From positions 124,001 through 188,000 of the forward strand of contig NZ_QVNQ01000008.1 in assembly GCF_003432485.1 (NCBI RefSeq): a stretch of DNA of 64,000 nucleotides. The letters are read 5' to 3'. The position numbers and the translations under genes are program-made. Origin of the DNA: Actinomadura spongiicola (lineage in GTDB: Bacteria > Actinomycetota > Actinomycetes > Streptosporangiales > Streptosporangiaceae). Under the pieces are notes generated by a model that did no database searches, had not been told where the DNA came from, and saw only the letters and a list, made by a program, of their open reading frames with translations. The stretch's first letter is position 1, and the number at the start of each line of letters is the position of its first letter. Shown here piece by piece: positions 49,668 through 58,549 of the stretch.

Positions 49668-51734
49668 TTATCCGCAGTTCCAGACCGGCAGTCCGGAGAA
49701 GTTCTTCCAGTCCCCCGGCGTGTTTACGAGATATCCAATGATGTAGCCGGTTTTGCCGTTGTAGGTGATATTTGCGTACATATCACCAGCGAGGGCGTCG
49801 TTCCTCCTGTAGTACACGCCTTTCTTCTGGCAATTGACGACGATGCTCTCGCCGTTGTTGTCCTTCATGGTCGTGACGACCGTGCCGCCGTTCGCGTCGG
49901 CGACGCTCCTGACGTAGCCGGTGGACTTGCCGTTGCGCTCCACCTGGAAGCGGGTCGCGGGGCCGGTGAGCCTCGCCGCGCGGGTCGCCTTCGGGCCGGT
50001 TCCCGCGCCGTTCACGGCGGCGACGGTGAAGGTGTAGGAGCCGTTCGTCCACACCTCGCCGAGCGTCGCGGACGTCGCCGACACCGTCCGGCGGCCCCGG
50101 ACCGGACCGTCCCAGGCGACCTCGTAGGCGGTGGCCCCGGCGCCGGGCGGGGCCGTCCACGCGAGCCGCGCGCCGGACGCGGTGGCCCGCGCGGTGAGGC
50201 CGGTCGGCGCACCCGGCGTGACGCACGGCCGGACGGGATCGCTGGCGTCCGATACCTGCTCCCGGATCCGGCCGTGCGCGTCTTTGTAGCGGGCGGCGAC
50301 GCGGAACCGGTACTCGCGACCGCAGTCACCGCCGCTCACGGTGAAAGTGAAGGCGCCCGCGCCCGGCGCGATCGCGGACGGCGCGGCGGACAGGCCGGGC
50401 GGCACGTCCTTCAGCACGTATCCGACGACGCCGTCGCCGCGCGAGGGCTGGAAGTCGACGCGCATGGTGCCCGCGCCCGGCGTGACCGTCACGGTGGACG
50501 GCGCGGTCGGCTCCCCCGGGCGCGACCGCGGCCGGGACTGTTCGGGACGCCCCGGGGGCGGCGGCGCGTTCCCGTCCCCGGGCAGCGGGATCGTGGTGCG
50601 CTTCGGGCCGCCCGCGACCCGGTCCTTGTACTTGTCGACGCCCCGGTGCGCGCCCTGCCGGTCGATCACGACGGCGCGCGGCCCGGACGGGTCGTTCGCC
50701 CACAGCAGCCCGTCGCGGACGAACACGTCCAGCCTCGACGGCCGCCCTGTCACCGGGATCGGGGACTGGAACCGGTTGGCCGCCGCGTCGTACACGATCA
50801 GAGCCCCGGCGGTCTCGTCCGGGATGTAGACCTTCGCGCCGAGCATCTGCGGCGGCCGGTAGCGGTGCCGTGGCATCGCCAGCCGCGTGCTGGAGTACCG
50901 GCCGGTGTCGGTGTCGACGGTCACCAGAGAGCCGGTGCCCGGGACCAGCAGCGGGACGGTCTTCCCGTCGGTGTGCGCCGGGGCGAGCACGCCGCCGCGC
51001 CCGGCCTGCCGCACGGTCGTCGGCAGGGTGACGGTGAGCCGCGCCCCGGACGCCCTGACGACGGTGGCGGTCGCGGCGGCGGAGTCGATGACGACGGGGT
51101 CGCCCGCCGCGATGGTCAGCGCGAGACCGTCGCCGGGCGCGCCGACGCGGACGGGCGGTCGCAGCCGGCCGTCCTTGAACGCCGACACCTCACCCCTCGC
51201 TGATACCGGCACCCACAGGGCGCCCCTGCCGTCGATCGCGGCCTGCCCGAGAATCGGCGGCAGCGTGGCGGACGGACCCACCGGCCCCAACCCGACCGGA
51301 TCGATCTCCTGCACGACACCCTTCACGGAGTCGACCGTGTACGCCTTGCCCGCGCCCGCGAGGATCTGGATGCCCTTGCCGAAGGGACGGCTCTGGCCGA
51401 TGTTCAACTGGGACGGGTCGAGCCGGCTGACCACGCCCGTGTCCAGGTCGACGATCAGCACGGTGGCGCCGTCCTGGACGATCTTGATGTTGTGGCCGCG
51501 CATCTGCGGGATCACGCCCGCCTTGCCGTCGACCTTGCCCTGGAGACCGTTGACGTGGACGGCCAGGCCCTTGCTCCGCGCGGACAGCCAGGCGCCGACG
51601 TCGGAGATCCGGTACGTGGCGCCCGCGACGCCGACCCCGTAGACGGCGGCGGCGATCCCGAGCACGCCGACGAGCCCGAGCGCCACCTGCCCCGTCAGCC
51701 GGTCACGCCGGAACAGCCGTCCCAGGCCCCCCAT
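49668..51734 (-). CDS. Membrane-anchored protein with beta-propeller-like and FN3 domains
   Basis: 688 aa starting MGGLGRLFRR. One N-terminal membrane helix (VALGLVGVLGIAAAVYGVGV) anchors a large outer part. Residues about 60-390 have repeated blade-like strands (VQDGATVLIVDLDTGVVSRL, GALIVYDAAANRFQSP). Two FN3 domains follow, with TVTPGAGTMRVDFQPSRGDG and APTGLTARATASGARLAWTA, and then an SH3-like end (GYVRSVADANGGTVV). It likely senses or binds a surface ligand. It shares FN3-type outer domains with the convergent kinase. No enzyme motif. Confidence 0.75.
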   Translation of the reverse strand: MGGLGRLFRRDRLTGQVALGLVGVLGIAAAVYGVGVAGATYRISDVGAWLSARSKGLAVHVNGLQGKVDGKAGVIPQMRGHNIKIVQDGATVLIVDLDTGVVSRLDPSQLNIGQSRPFGKGIQILAGAGKAYTVDSVKGVVQEIDPVGLGPVGPSATLPPILGQAAIDGRGALWVPVSARGEVSAFKDGRLRPPVRVGAPGDGLALTIAAGDPVVIDSAAATATVVRASGARLTVTLPTTVRQAGRGGVLAPAHTDGKTVPLLVPGTGSLVTVDTDTGRYSSTRLAMPRHRYRPPQMLGAKVYIPDETAGALIVYDAAANRFQSPIPVTGRPSRLDVFVRDGLLWANDPSGPRAVVIDRQGAHRGVDKYKDRVAGGPKRTTIPLPGDGNAPPPPGRPEQSRPRSRPGEPTAPSTVTVTPGAGTMRVDFQPSRGDGVVGYVLKDVPPGLSAAPSAIAPGAGAFTFTVSGGDCGREYRFRVAARYKDAHGRIREQVSDASDPVRPCVTPGAPTGLTARATASGARLAWTAPPGAGATAYEVAWDGPVRGRRTVSATSATLGEVWTNGSYTFTVAAVNGAGTGPKATRAARLTGPATRFQVERNGKSTGYVRSVADANGGTVVTTMKDNNGESIVVNCQKKGVYYRRNDALAGDMYANITYNGKTGYIIGYLVNTPGDWKNFSGLPVWNCG

Positions 51735-51826
51735 CCACACGCCCCCGATCCCACTCCCCGAACAACGGGGACAAGTTAGTGGAAACCAGCTCGAAATATC
51801 CGCGTTTTCGCAGACTGGGGCGTGTC

Positions 51827-52780
51827 TCAACCGGCACGGAGCGCGTCGGCGAAGGTCTCGGCCGTGATGTTGCGCCCGGAGACAAGGACCACGAGCCGCC
51901 CGGTGACCTCGACCTTCCCCGCGAGGACGGCGGCGACTCCCGCCGCGCCCGCGCCCTCGGCCACGAGACCGTGCTCCCGGAACAGCCAGCGCAGCGCCGT
52001 CCGGATCTGGTCATCGGTGACGGCGGTCAGCGCGGCGTCCGGACCGATGACCCCCGGGGTGACGCAGCCGGGTTCGAGGTTGCCTGGCAGCCCGTCGGCG
52101 AACGTCTCGCCGACCTCGACCTCGACGACCCGTCCGGCCGCCACCGACGCCGACACGCCCCGCGACACGGCCGACTCCACACCGACGAGCCGCACGTCCC
52201 CGCGTTCCCGCGCCCACAGGCTGAGTCCCGCGAGCAGCCCACCGCCGCCGACCGGCGCGACGACCGTGAGCGGCCCGTCCGCCTGCCGGTCGAGCTCCCG
52301 TCCGAGGGTGCCCTGGCCCGCGATGACCGCCGGGTCGTTGTAGGCGGACACATAGTGTCCGGAACTCCGCGCGGACAGGGCCGTCGCGTGCGCTTCCGCC
52401 TCGTCGTAGGTCGTCCCGTGCTGGACGAGCCGCACCGGATACGCGGCGATCCTCTCGACCTTCGCCCGCGACGCCCGCGTCGACACGACCACGGTGACGT
52501 CCGCGCCGGACCTGGCCGCCGCGTACCCCATGCCCAGACCGTGGTTGCCCGCGCTGGCCGTCACGGCGGGAACACCGTCCGGCAGCGCCGCCACGGCCGC
52601 GAGCGCGCCCCGGACCTTGAACGCGCCGGTCGGCTGGAACGTCTCCAGCTTCAACGCCGCACCGGGCGCCAGCTCGGACGACACCAACGGCGTCGGCGCC
52701 AACACACCGTCCACGGCCCGCCAGGCCCGATCAAGGTCATCCGTCTCAGGCGGCCGCACATGACGCACATTCGCCGACAC
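51827..52780 (-). CDS. Threonine/serine dehydratase-like PLP enzyme
   Basis: 317 aa fold type II PLP enzyme. The PLP lysine is in FQPTGAFKVRGALAAV; the pyridine-ring pocket motif TASAGNHGLGMGYAAA and the phosphate loop PVGGGGLLAGL are intact. No regulatory ACT domain, as in catabolic dehydratases. It deaminates threonine or serine to keto acids; a racemase role is possible. It is a single gene in a different functional context from its neighbours. Confidence 0.88.
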   Translation of the reverse strand: MSANVRHVRPPETDDLDRAWRAVDGVLAPTPLVSSELAPGAALKLETFQPTGAFKVRGALAAVAALPDGVPAVTASAGNHGLGMGYAAARSGADVTVVVSTRASRAKVERIAAYPVRLVQHGTTYDEAEAHATALSARSSGHYVSAYNDPAVIAGQGTLGRELDRQADGPLTVVAPVGGGGLLAGLSLWARERGDVRLVGVESAVSRGVSASVAAGRVVEVEVGETFADGLPGNLEPGCVTPGVIGPDAALTAVTDDQIRTALRWLFREHGLVAEGAGAAGVAAVLAGKVEVTGRLVVLVSGRNITAETFADALRAG

Positions 52781-52917
52781 ACGCCCACGCTACCGGCGAC
52801 GCCACCTCAGCGGTCCCTCAGCAATCGGGCGCTGGCGGCGAGGAGGCGACCCATCGTCGACGTTCCACCAGGCACGATCGGCGGCACCCGGCCCGGTCGA
52901 CCGAACAAAGCGCATGT

Positions 52918-55134
52918 TCACGGATGCACGGCCACGTTGTCGGCGGGGTCGGCGTGGTTCGTCCCGTTGTCCGGTCGGACGTCCCGGCGGTCCCTTAGTG
53001 ACCGGGGGTGCAGGCGGCGGCGGAGGCGGTGGAATCGCCCGGCCCTGGCGGTGACGAGGCGGCCCAGTTCGTCGGTGTGATGCCAGGCGCGGTCGGCGGC
53101 CTCCGGGTCCGGGTGGGTCGCGGCGAAACGGGCGCGGTCGACGAGGTCGGCGAGCGGGCGCAGGTGCCCGCCGGCGGCGTCGCCGATGTTGGACGCGCCG
53201 AACCGCGCGACCTCCTGCGCGGTCAGGGTGCGGGCACTGGCCAGGCCGACGTCGGCGAGGTGGTCGAGCGCCTGAAGCCAGGCGCCGGTGATGCGGGCGG
53301 CGGGCGTGCCCGTTCGGCGGCGTCTCCCGCGCAGGGTCGGGGCGAGCAGGGCGGCGAGCACGTAACCGGTGAGCAGCATGGCCACCGCGATGAACGCGAA
53401 GGCCCACCATGGTGTGGGTGCGTCCTCGGCGGGGATCGGTTTCTCCGGGGACCGTCGCGTCGTGTCGCGGGGGTTGGGGTCTCGCTCCTGGGACGCGGCG
53501 CTCTTCTGCGCCTCCTCCAGTCTCTGCTCCGTCTCGCCGACCGCGACCGCGTCGTTCTCTTTGGAGCGGCGGGCGCTGTCGGGGAGCGGGTTGAAGCGGA
53601 TCCAGCCGAGACCGTGGAACTTGATCTCGGGCCACACCATCACGTCCCCGGAACGGACGTGGACGGTGTCGCCGACGCGTTTTCCGCCGTCGAAGCCGAC
53701 CACGATCCGCGTTGGGAGGTCGAGCGTGCGGGCGAGCAGCGCGTAGGCGGTCGCGAAATGCTCGGGCGTGCCGCGTCTGCCCTCGCCGAGGAAGTAGTCG
53801 AGCTGGCGGTAGCCGTGTCCGGGCGCCGCGGTGACGTCGTACCTGGCGTACCGCTTGAGGTATTCGGCGAGCATCGCGGCCTTCTGGACGGGTGACACCG
53901 CGCCGCGGGTCGCGGCGCCCGCGAAACGGCGGAACTCGGCGATCTGGAGGGGCGGCTCCTTCGCGCCCGGCCCCCACGGCAGTTCCCGCGCGGCCCTCGC
54001 CTCGGTGTCGGTGGCGACGCTCGCGGCGGCGAGGTCTCCGGCCGTCCATTCGGGTACGACGGACTCGACCCGGTACGTCTGCCCCGGGCGCAGCGGTCGC
54101 GTGGCGGCCAAGGCGCCGGCGGCGGGGTCGACGACGACCGGGAGGCCGTCCACGCGTCGTGGACGGTCCGCGGCGGGTACCCACACGCCGGGTAGGTCCC
54201 GGATGGTGATCCGCTGCGCGACCTCGTGTTCCCTGCCTGGTCGCGGCCCCCGTGGGACGCGGCTGCCGGTCGGCACGAACCGGGCCGTGGACGACCAGGA
54301 GACGCCGTCGAAGCGGTCGAGGACGGCGAGCCGCACGATCTCGTTCCGTGAGGCCCGGACGGTGAACATGACCTGGTCGGGATTCAGCAGCCAGCCGCCG
54401 ACACGGTCGAGCGGGCTGACGCCGTCGTGCCTCTGCGGCGGCGGCGCCCGCACCTGCCGGCGCGGGTCGTACGGCTCGGCGCCGACCGGGACGACCGGGC
54501 CCGCGGCGAACGCGACCCCGCCTAGGACGGCGGCGGCGGGCACGCCCACGAGCAGCGGTCGCCGGCCGGCGCCGTCCGCGCGGACGAGGGCCAGGACCGC
54601 GACCAGCACGACGGTCGCGGCGGCGAGCGGCGTGTTGGAGCCGGGTCCGTCGACCCCGAGCGGCAGCGCGACCGCCCACACGGCGAGGGCGGGCAGGCAC
54701 GGGACGGCGCGCAGCGAGGTCCGCAGCGCCAGCTCGGCGGACGCGAACGCCGCCAGCCACACCACCACGTGCACCAGGACGAGCAACTCCGGCTTCGCGG
54801 GCGCGGGCAGCAGCGTGGTCAGGATCGACTTCCAGGAGCTGAGCACGCCCTCGCGGAGCGCCTGCGGCAGCGTCCCGGCGTTGAGCGCCGGGCGCAGCAC
54901 GGTGACGGTGACCGTTCCCGCCCACGCGACGACGGTCAGCACCAGTGAGATCCACAACGGCCATGGCCTCTTGTCCTCGCGCGGGCCGGACAGGAGCGCG
55001 CTCAGCGCGGTCGGCACGGCGGCAGCGACGGCGGCGACCGGCAGCACGGCGCCGAGCCCGAAGACCCGCTGGAACGACAGGCCCGCGACGGCGGCCAGGC
55101 AGGCCGTCACGATGAGGGAGAGGTAGCGGGTCAC
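52918..55134 (-). CDS. TgpA-like membrane protein with substituted transglutaminase triad
   Basis: 738 aa. Several N-terminal membrane helices, a periplasm-side transglutaminase-like domain, one further helix (WWAFAFIAVAMLLTGYVLAA), then a cytoplasmic DUF4129-type tail. Active transglutaminases have GxCEHF...DAHAWxE...DP. Here the Cys position is Pro457 (GTPEHFATAYA), the His position Met499 (GDVMVWPEI) and the Asp position Asn515 (GWIRFNPLP). All three catalytic residues are replaced, so it is probably a non-catalytic structural protein. The GTG start overlaps the stop of the DUF58 gene, confirming co-translation. Confidence 0.88.
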   Translation of the reverse strand: MTRYLSLIVTACLAAVAGLSFQRVFGLGAVLPVAAVAAAVPTALSALLSGPREDKRPWPLWISLVLTVVAWAGTVTVTVLRPALNAGTLPQALREGVLSSWKSILTTLLPAPAKPELLVLVHVVVWLAAFASAELALRTSLRAVPCLPALAVWAVALPLGVDGPGSNTPLAAATVVLVAVLALVRADGAGRRPLLVGVPAAAVLGGVAFAAGPVVPVGAEPYDPRRQVRAPPPQRHDGVSPLDRVGGWLLNPDQVMFTVRASRNEIVRLAVLDRFDGVSWSSTARFVPTGSRVPRGPRPGREHEVAQRITIRDLPGVWVPAADRPRRVDGLPVVVDPAAGALAATRPLRPGQTYRVESVVPEWTAGDLAAASVATDTEARAARELPWGPGAKEPPLQIAEFRRFAGAATRGAVSPVQKAAMLAEYLKRYARYDVTAAPGHGYRQLDYFLGEGRRGTPEHFATAYALLARTLDLPTRIVVGFDGGKRVGDTVHVRSGDVMVWPEIKFHGLGWIRFNPLPDSARRSKENDAVAVGETEQRLEEAQKSAASQERDPNPRDTTRRSPEKPIPAEDAPTPWWAFAFIAVAMLLTGYVLAALLAPTLRGRRRRTGTPAARITGAWLQALDHLADVGLASARTLTAQEVARFGASNIGDAAGGHLRPLADLVDRARFAATHPDPEAADRAWHHTDELGRLVTARAGRFHRLRRRLHPRSLRDRRDVRPDNGTNHADPADNVAVHP

Positions 55135-56261
55135 CGGACGTTCCCCAGTCTCCGCCACGCCTGGGCCAGGCCGTCCAGGTCGGCGACGTCGATCAGCTGG
55201 ACGCCGGGCGGCGCCGACGCGGGCTCCGCCGGTCGGACCCGCAGCACCACCACCCGGTCGAAGCGGCTCCGGATCGACGCGACCCGTCCCAGCTCCGCCG
55301 CCCCCGACGTGACCACGACGAGGGACCCGCCCGCGCGTACCCGCCGGACCGCGTCCACGGCCGACCACGGCCCGTCCCGCGTGGTGACGCGGGTGAGCCG
55401 GTCGAGGAGGACGTCCACGTCGTCGGGCCCGCCTCGCGTGTCGGCGAGCCGCCCCTCGCCGGTGAGGAGCCGGACGGGGAAGTTCGCCGCCGCCGCGCCC
55501 ACCGCGACGGACGCCGCCGCGTCCACCGCCAGCTCGAAGTCGTCCGGCTCCGGCCACGCCCCCGACCGCGCCTCCAGGACGACCGTCGTCGTGGGCAGGC
55601 TCGCGTCCACGAGCTGGCGGACCATGAGCGTGCCCGTCCGCGCCGACGACTTCCAGTGGACGTGGCGCAGCTCGTCGCCGACCACGTACTCGCGCAGGGC
55701 GTGGAACGTCGCCGTCCCGGCCGGGGACCGGTCGCTCGTCGGGCCCTCCAGATGGTGGGCGCGTCCGGACGGCAACGGCGGCAGCCGCACCGTCCGCGGC
55801 CGGACGAGCAGGACCGTCGACGTCCCGTACTCGCGGACCCGGCGGGCCAGCCGCAGCGGATCGGCCCGCGCCAGCCGCAGCGGCCCCACCGGGATCTCGC
55901 CGCGCCGTCCCGTCGGCAGCCGGTACGTCACCGAGCGCGTCCCGCCCGACCGCAGCCGCGGCACCTCCACCGACACCGGCTCGGGCCCCGCCGCGTCGTG
56001 CGCGCTGAGCCCCCGCGCGCTCCGGCCCCGGTTCGTCACGTGCAGGACGCCCACGGCCGGTTCGCCGCGCTCGACCCTCACCGGCGCGATCTCCCGGCGG
56101 ACGTCCAGCCTCGGCTGCGGCAGCGTCCACACCGCGGCGGCCGCCACGGCGACGAGCCCGGCGACCGCGAGCGTCGCGGGCTCGGGGTAGCCGAGCCACC
56201 AGCCCGCCGCGTACAGCGGCGCCGACACGGCCACCGTCCCCCACCCGAGCGGCGTCAGCAC
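55131..56261 (-). CDS. DUF58 domain protein
   Basis: 376 aa. Two N-terminal membrane helices lead to a beta-domain. The DUF58 hallmark GPTSDRSPAGTATFHALREY and VGDELRHVHWKSSARTGTLM lies near residues 175-215, and a von Willebrand-like C-terminal part follows. Always linked with MoxR ATPases. The GTG start lies 51 bp after the MoxR stop, and the gene overlaps the next by GTGA. Likely part of a membrane complex remodelled by the MoxR ATPase. Confidence 0.88.
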   Translation of the reverse strand: MLTPLGWGTVAVSAPLYAAGWWLGYPEPATLAVAGLVAVAAAAVWTLPQPRLDVRREIAPVRVERGEPAVGVLHVTNRGRSARGLSAHDAAGPEPVSVEVPRLRSGGTRSVTYRLPTGRRGEIPVGPLRLARADPLRLARRVREYGTSTVLLVRPRTVRLPPLPSGRAHHLEGPTSDRSPAGTATFHALREYVVGDELRHVHWKSSARTGTLMVRQLVDASLPTTTVVLEARSGAWPEPDDFELAVDAAASVAVGAAAANFPVRLLTGEGRLADTRGGPDDVDVLLDRLTRVTTRDGPWSAVDAVRRVRAGGSLVVVTSGAAELGRVASIRSRFDRVVVLRVRPAEPASAPPGVQLIDVADLDGLAQAWRRLGNVR

Positions 56262-56312
56262 CCCGCACCCCGTCCCGTGAACACGCCCGGCCTCTCGAAC
56301 ACACCCGGCCCC

Positions 56313-57296
56313 TCAGACACCGGCGGCCTGGGGGGTCGGGACGTTCCGCAGCGCCTCCTCGACGACGTCGGCGCCGGTACGCCCGCGCAGCTCCGCCTCC
56401 GGCGTCACGATCAGCCGGTGCGCGATCACGGGGACGGCGAGCGCCTTGACGTCCTCCGGGACGAGGTAGGCCCGGCCGGCCGCGGCCGCCCGCACCCGCG
56501 CCGCGCCCAGCAGCGCGACACCGGCCCGCGGGCTCGCGCCGAGCCGCAGGTCGGGATGCCCGCGGGTCGCCGCGACGACCCGGACCAGGTAGTCGAGCAG
56601 CGCGGGCGCGACATGCAGCCGCCCCGCGAAGTCGATCATCCGGGCGAGGTCCTCGCGGCCCAGCACCGGCGGCAGCCGGTCGAGCATCGCGCCGGTCGGC
56701 CCGCCCGCGAGCAGCGCCACCTCCGCCTGGTGGTCGGGATAGCCCATGGAAATCCGCATCAGGAACCGGTCGAGCTGCGCCTCCGGCAGCGGATACGTGC
56801 CGTCCATGTCGACCGGGTTCTGCGTGGCGATCACCATGAACGGGCGCGGCACCGGATGCGGCACGCCCTCCACGGTCACCCGGCGCTCCTCCATGACCTC
56901 CAGCAGCGCCGACTGCGTCTTCGGGGAGCCGCGGTTGATCTCGTCGGCGACGGCGAGGTTCGCGAAGATCGGCCCGGCGTGGAACTCGAACGCGCCGGTC
57001 CCCTGGTTGTAGATCGACACGCCGGTGATGTCGCCGGGCAGCAGGTCGGGGGTGAACTGGATCCGCGTCCACCGCGCCTCCACCGACGCCGACAGCGCCC
57101 GCGCGAGCGTCGTCTTGCCGACGCCGGGGACGTCCTCGACGAGCAGATGCCCTTCGGCGAGGAGGCAGGTCAACGCCAGTTCGACCTTCTCGCGTTTGCC
57201 GCGCACGACCCGCTCGACGTTGCCCGCCAGGGCCGCGAACATCTGCGCGAACCGTCCGGCCGACGCGTCCGCGTCCGCCCCCGGGTTCTCGGTCAT
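56313..57296 (-). CDS. MoxR-family AAA+ ATPase
   Basis: 327 aa. Walker A is EDVPGVGKTTLARAL, Walker B VADEINRGSPKTQSALLEVM, and sensor 1 VIATQNPVDMDGTYPLPEAQ; the lid domain follows. The ATG was chosen where GGGGGGTG lies upstream. It is a chaperone-like ATPase that usually works on VWA/DUF58 partners. First gene of the MoxR-DUF58-TgpA operon. Confidence 0.92.
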   Translation of the reverse strand: MTENPGADADASAGRFAQMFAALAGNVERVVRGKREKVELALTCLLAEGHLLVEDVPGVGKTTLARALSASVEARWTRIQFTPDLLPGDITGVSIYNQGTGAFEFHAGPIFANLAVADEINRGSPKTQSALLEVMEERRVTVEGVPHPVPRPFMVIATQNPVDMDGTYPLPEAQLDRFLMRISMGYPDHQAEVALLAGGPTGAMLDRLPPVLGREDLARMIDFAGRLHVAPALLDYLVRVVAATRGHPDLRLGASPRAGVALLGAARVRAAAAGRAYLVPEDVKALAVPVIAHRLIVTPEAELRGRTGADVVEEALRNVPTPQAAGV

Positions 57297-57714
57297 CGGG
57301 TGCACCCCCCACTTTCGACGTGGACATCCCGCGTGGAAGCCGCCCGTGTACCCGTGGGCGGCGCGGCGGAGCGGTCGTCCCGTTCGATCCCCGTCAACGT
57401 CGCGCGGAAGGTGATCGTGAGCAACGTTCCGCGTGGCCGTCGGTCGCCCGACGGCGGTCCCGGTCTCGTCCACACCGGTCGTCGCGCCGAGGTCGAATCC
57501 CCGTACCTCGGTGCGAAGGGCACCTTAACGGTAATGACCGGCGCACCGGTATGAGATCCGCGAAGTTCTCACCTGGTGATCCACGGCGAGAGAGCAGGTT
57601 ACGGGCGAATCAGCGTGTTATTGCTCACAACTTCGCCCTGTGATGTGTCCGACGTACTTCCGACCTACTTCCGACCTGGGCGAACCGAACGCGGCCTTGA
57701 TGCCGGACGTCCTA
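57297..57714. other. Divergent intergenic region between MoxR and M50-type genes
   Basis: About 400 bp without a supported gene. It contains a short inverted repeat GGTGC-GAAGG-GCACC near 57510, an AT-richer stretch with CTTAACGGTAATGACC near 57520-57540, and an 11-bp tandem repeat at 57655-57676. Promoters for both flanking genes should be here; I could not place -35/-10 boxes with confidence. Confidence 0.5.
57655..57676. repeat. 11-bp perfect tandem direct repeat
   Basis: TACTTCCGACC occurs twice back to back, 40-60 bp upstream of the likely start of the M50-type gene. An 11-bp period, one DNA turn, is suited to a regulator binding as a head-to-tail dimer. Confidence 0.45.
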
Positions 57715-58503
57715 ATGTTTGGGCATTGCGACGACGACTCCGAGGTGGACGTGGACGACATCAGCATCGGTGACCTGTGGGACCGTGTGACCGGAACGCA
57801 GCCCGACCCCCCGCTGTGGCTGGTCGTGCTCGTCGGCGTTGTGGCGCTCGGCTCGGTCGTCCACGGGCCCACCTGGCGGATCGCGCGCAACACGGTGACG
57901 ATCGCGCACGAGGGCGGGCACGCGCTCGTCGCGCTGCTCACCGGCCGGAAGCTGGACGGCATCAAACTGCACTCCGACACCTCCGGCGTCACCGTCTCGC
58001 GCGGCAAGCCGCACGGCCCCGGCATGATCTTCACGGCGATGGCCGGGTACCTCACTCCCCCGCTGCTCGGGCTGTTCTTCGCGCTGCTGCTCGCGGGCGG
58101 CCGCATCACGCTGATGCTGTGGTTCTCGCTGGCCCTGCTCGGCGCGATGCTGATCATGATCCGGAACGCCTATGGCGCGCTGTCGGTGATCGTGACCGGC
58201 GCGGTCATCTTCGCGGTGTCGTGGCTCGGCAGCGCGGACGTGCAGGCCGGATTCGCCTACCTGGCGGCCTGGTTCCTGTTGCTGGCCGCCACCCGCCCGG
58301 TGATCGAGTTGCAGCGGATGCGCGCCCACCGGATGGCGCCGAGCTCCGACGCCGACCAGCTCGCGCAGCTCACCGGCGTCCCCGGCCTGGCCTGGGTGGG
58401 CCTGTTCGGCGCGACGGCCCTGCTCGCGCTGGTGACCGGAGCCGCCCTCCTCGTCCCGGACGGCGTCTCCCTCCCCGACTTCTCCGCCACGCCGGACCCC
58501 TGA
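57715..58503 (+). CDS. M50-type membrane metallopeptidase (HEGGH)
   Basis: 262 aa from the chosen ATG; GTG 57640 and ATG 57700 are in-frame alternatives and the start is uncertain because none has a clear ribosome-binding site. TVTIAHEGGHALVALLTG contains the HExxH zinc motif inside a hydrophobic stretch. About six membrane helices follow, including YLTPPLLGLFFALLLAGG. This is the M50B-like family of intramembrane or membrane peptidases. The target is unknown. Gap of 46 bp to the SWIM gene. Confidence 0.85.
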   Translation: MFGHCDDDSEVDVDDISIGDLWDRVTGTQPDPPLWLVVLVGVVALGSVVHGPTWRIARNTVTIAHEGGHALVALLTGRKLDGIKLHSDTSGVTVSRGKPHGPGMIFTAMAGYLTPPLLGLFFALLLAGGRITLMLWFSLALLGAMLIMIRNAYGALSVIVTGAVIFAVSWLGSADVQAGFAYLAAWFLLLAATRPVIELQRMRAHRMAPSSDADQLAQLTGVPGLAWVGLFGATALLALVTGAALLVPDGVSLPDFSATPDP

Positions 58504-58549
58504 TCGCGGCTCCGTCGGATTGTCCCTGGGCGCCGATAGTTTCGGCGGT

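Noticed and set aside
52918..57327. One 1469-codon frame across TgpA, DUF58 and MoxR
   Set aside because: Only the part from GTG 55134 encodes TgpA; the rest is a shadow of two clear genes in other frames.
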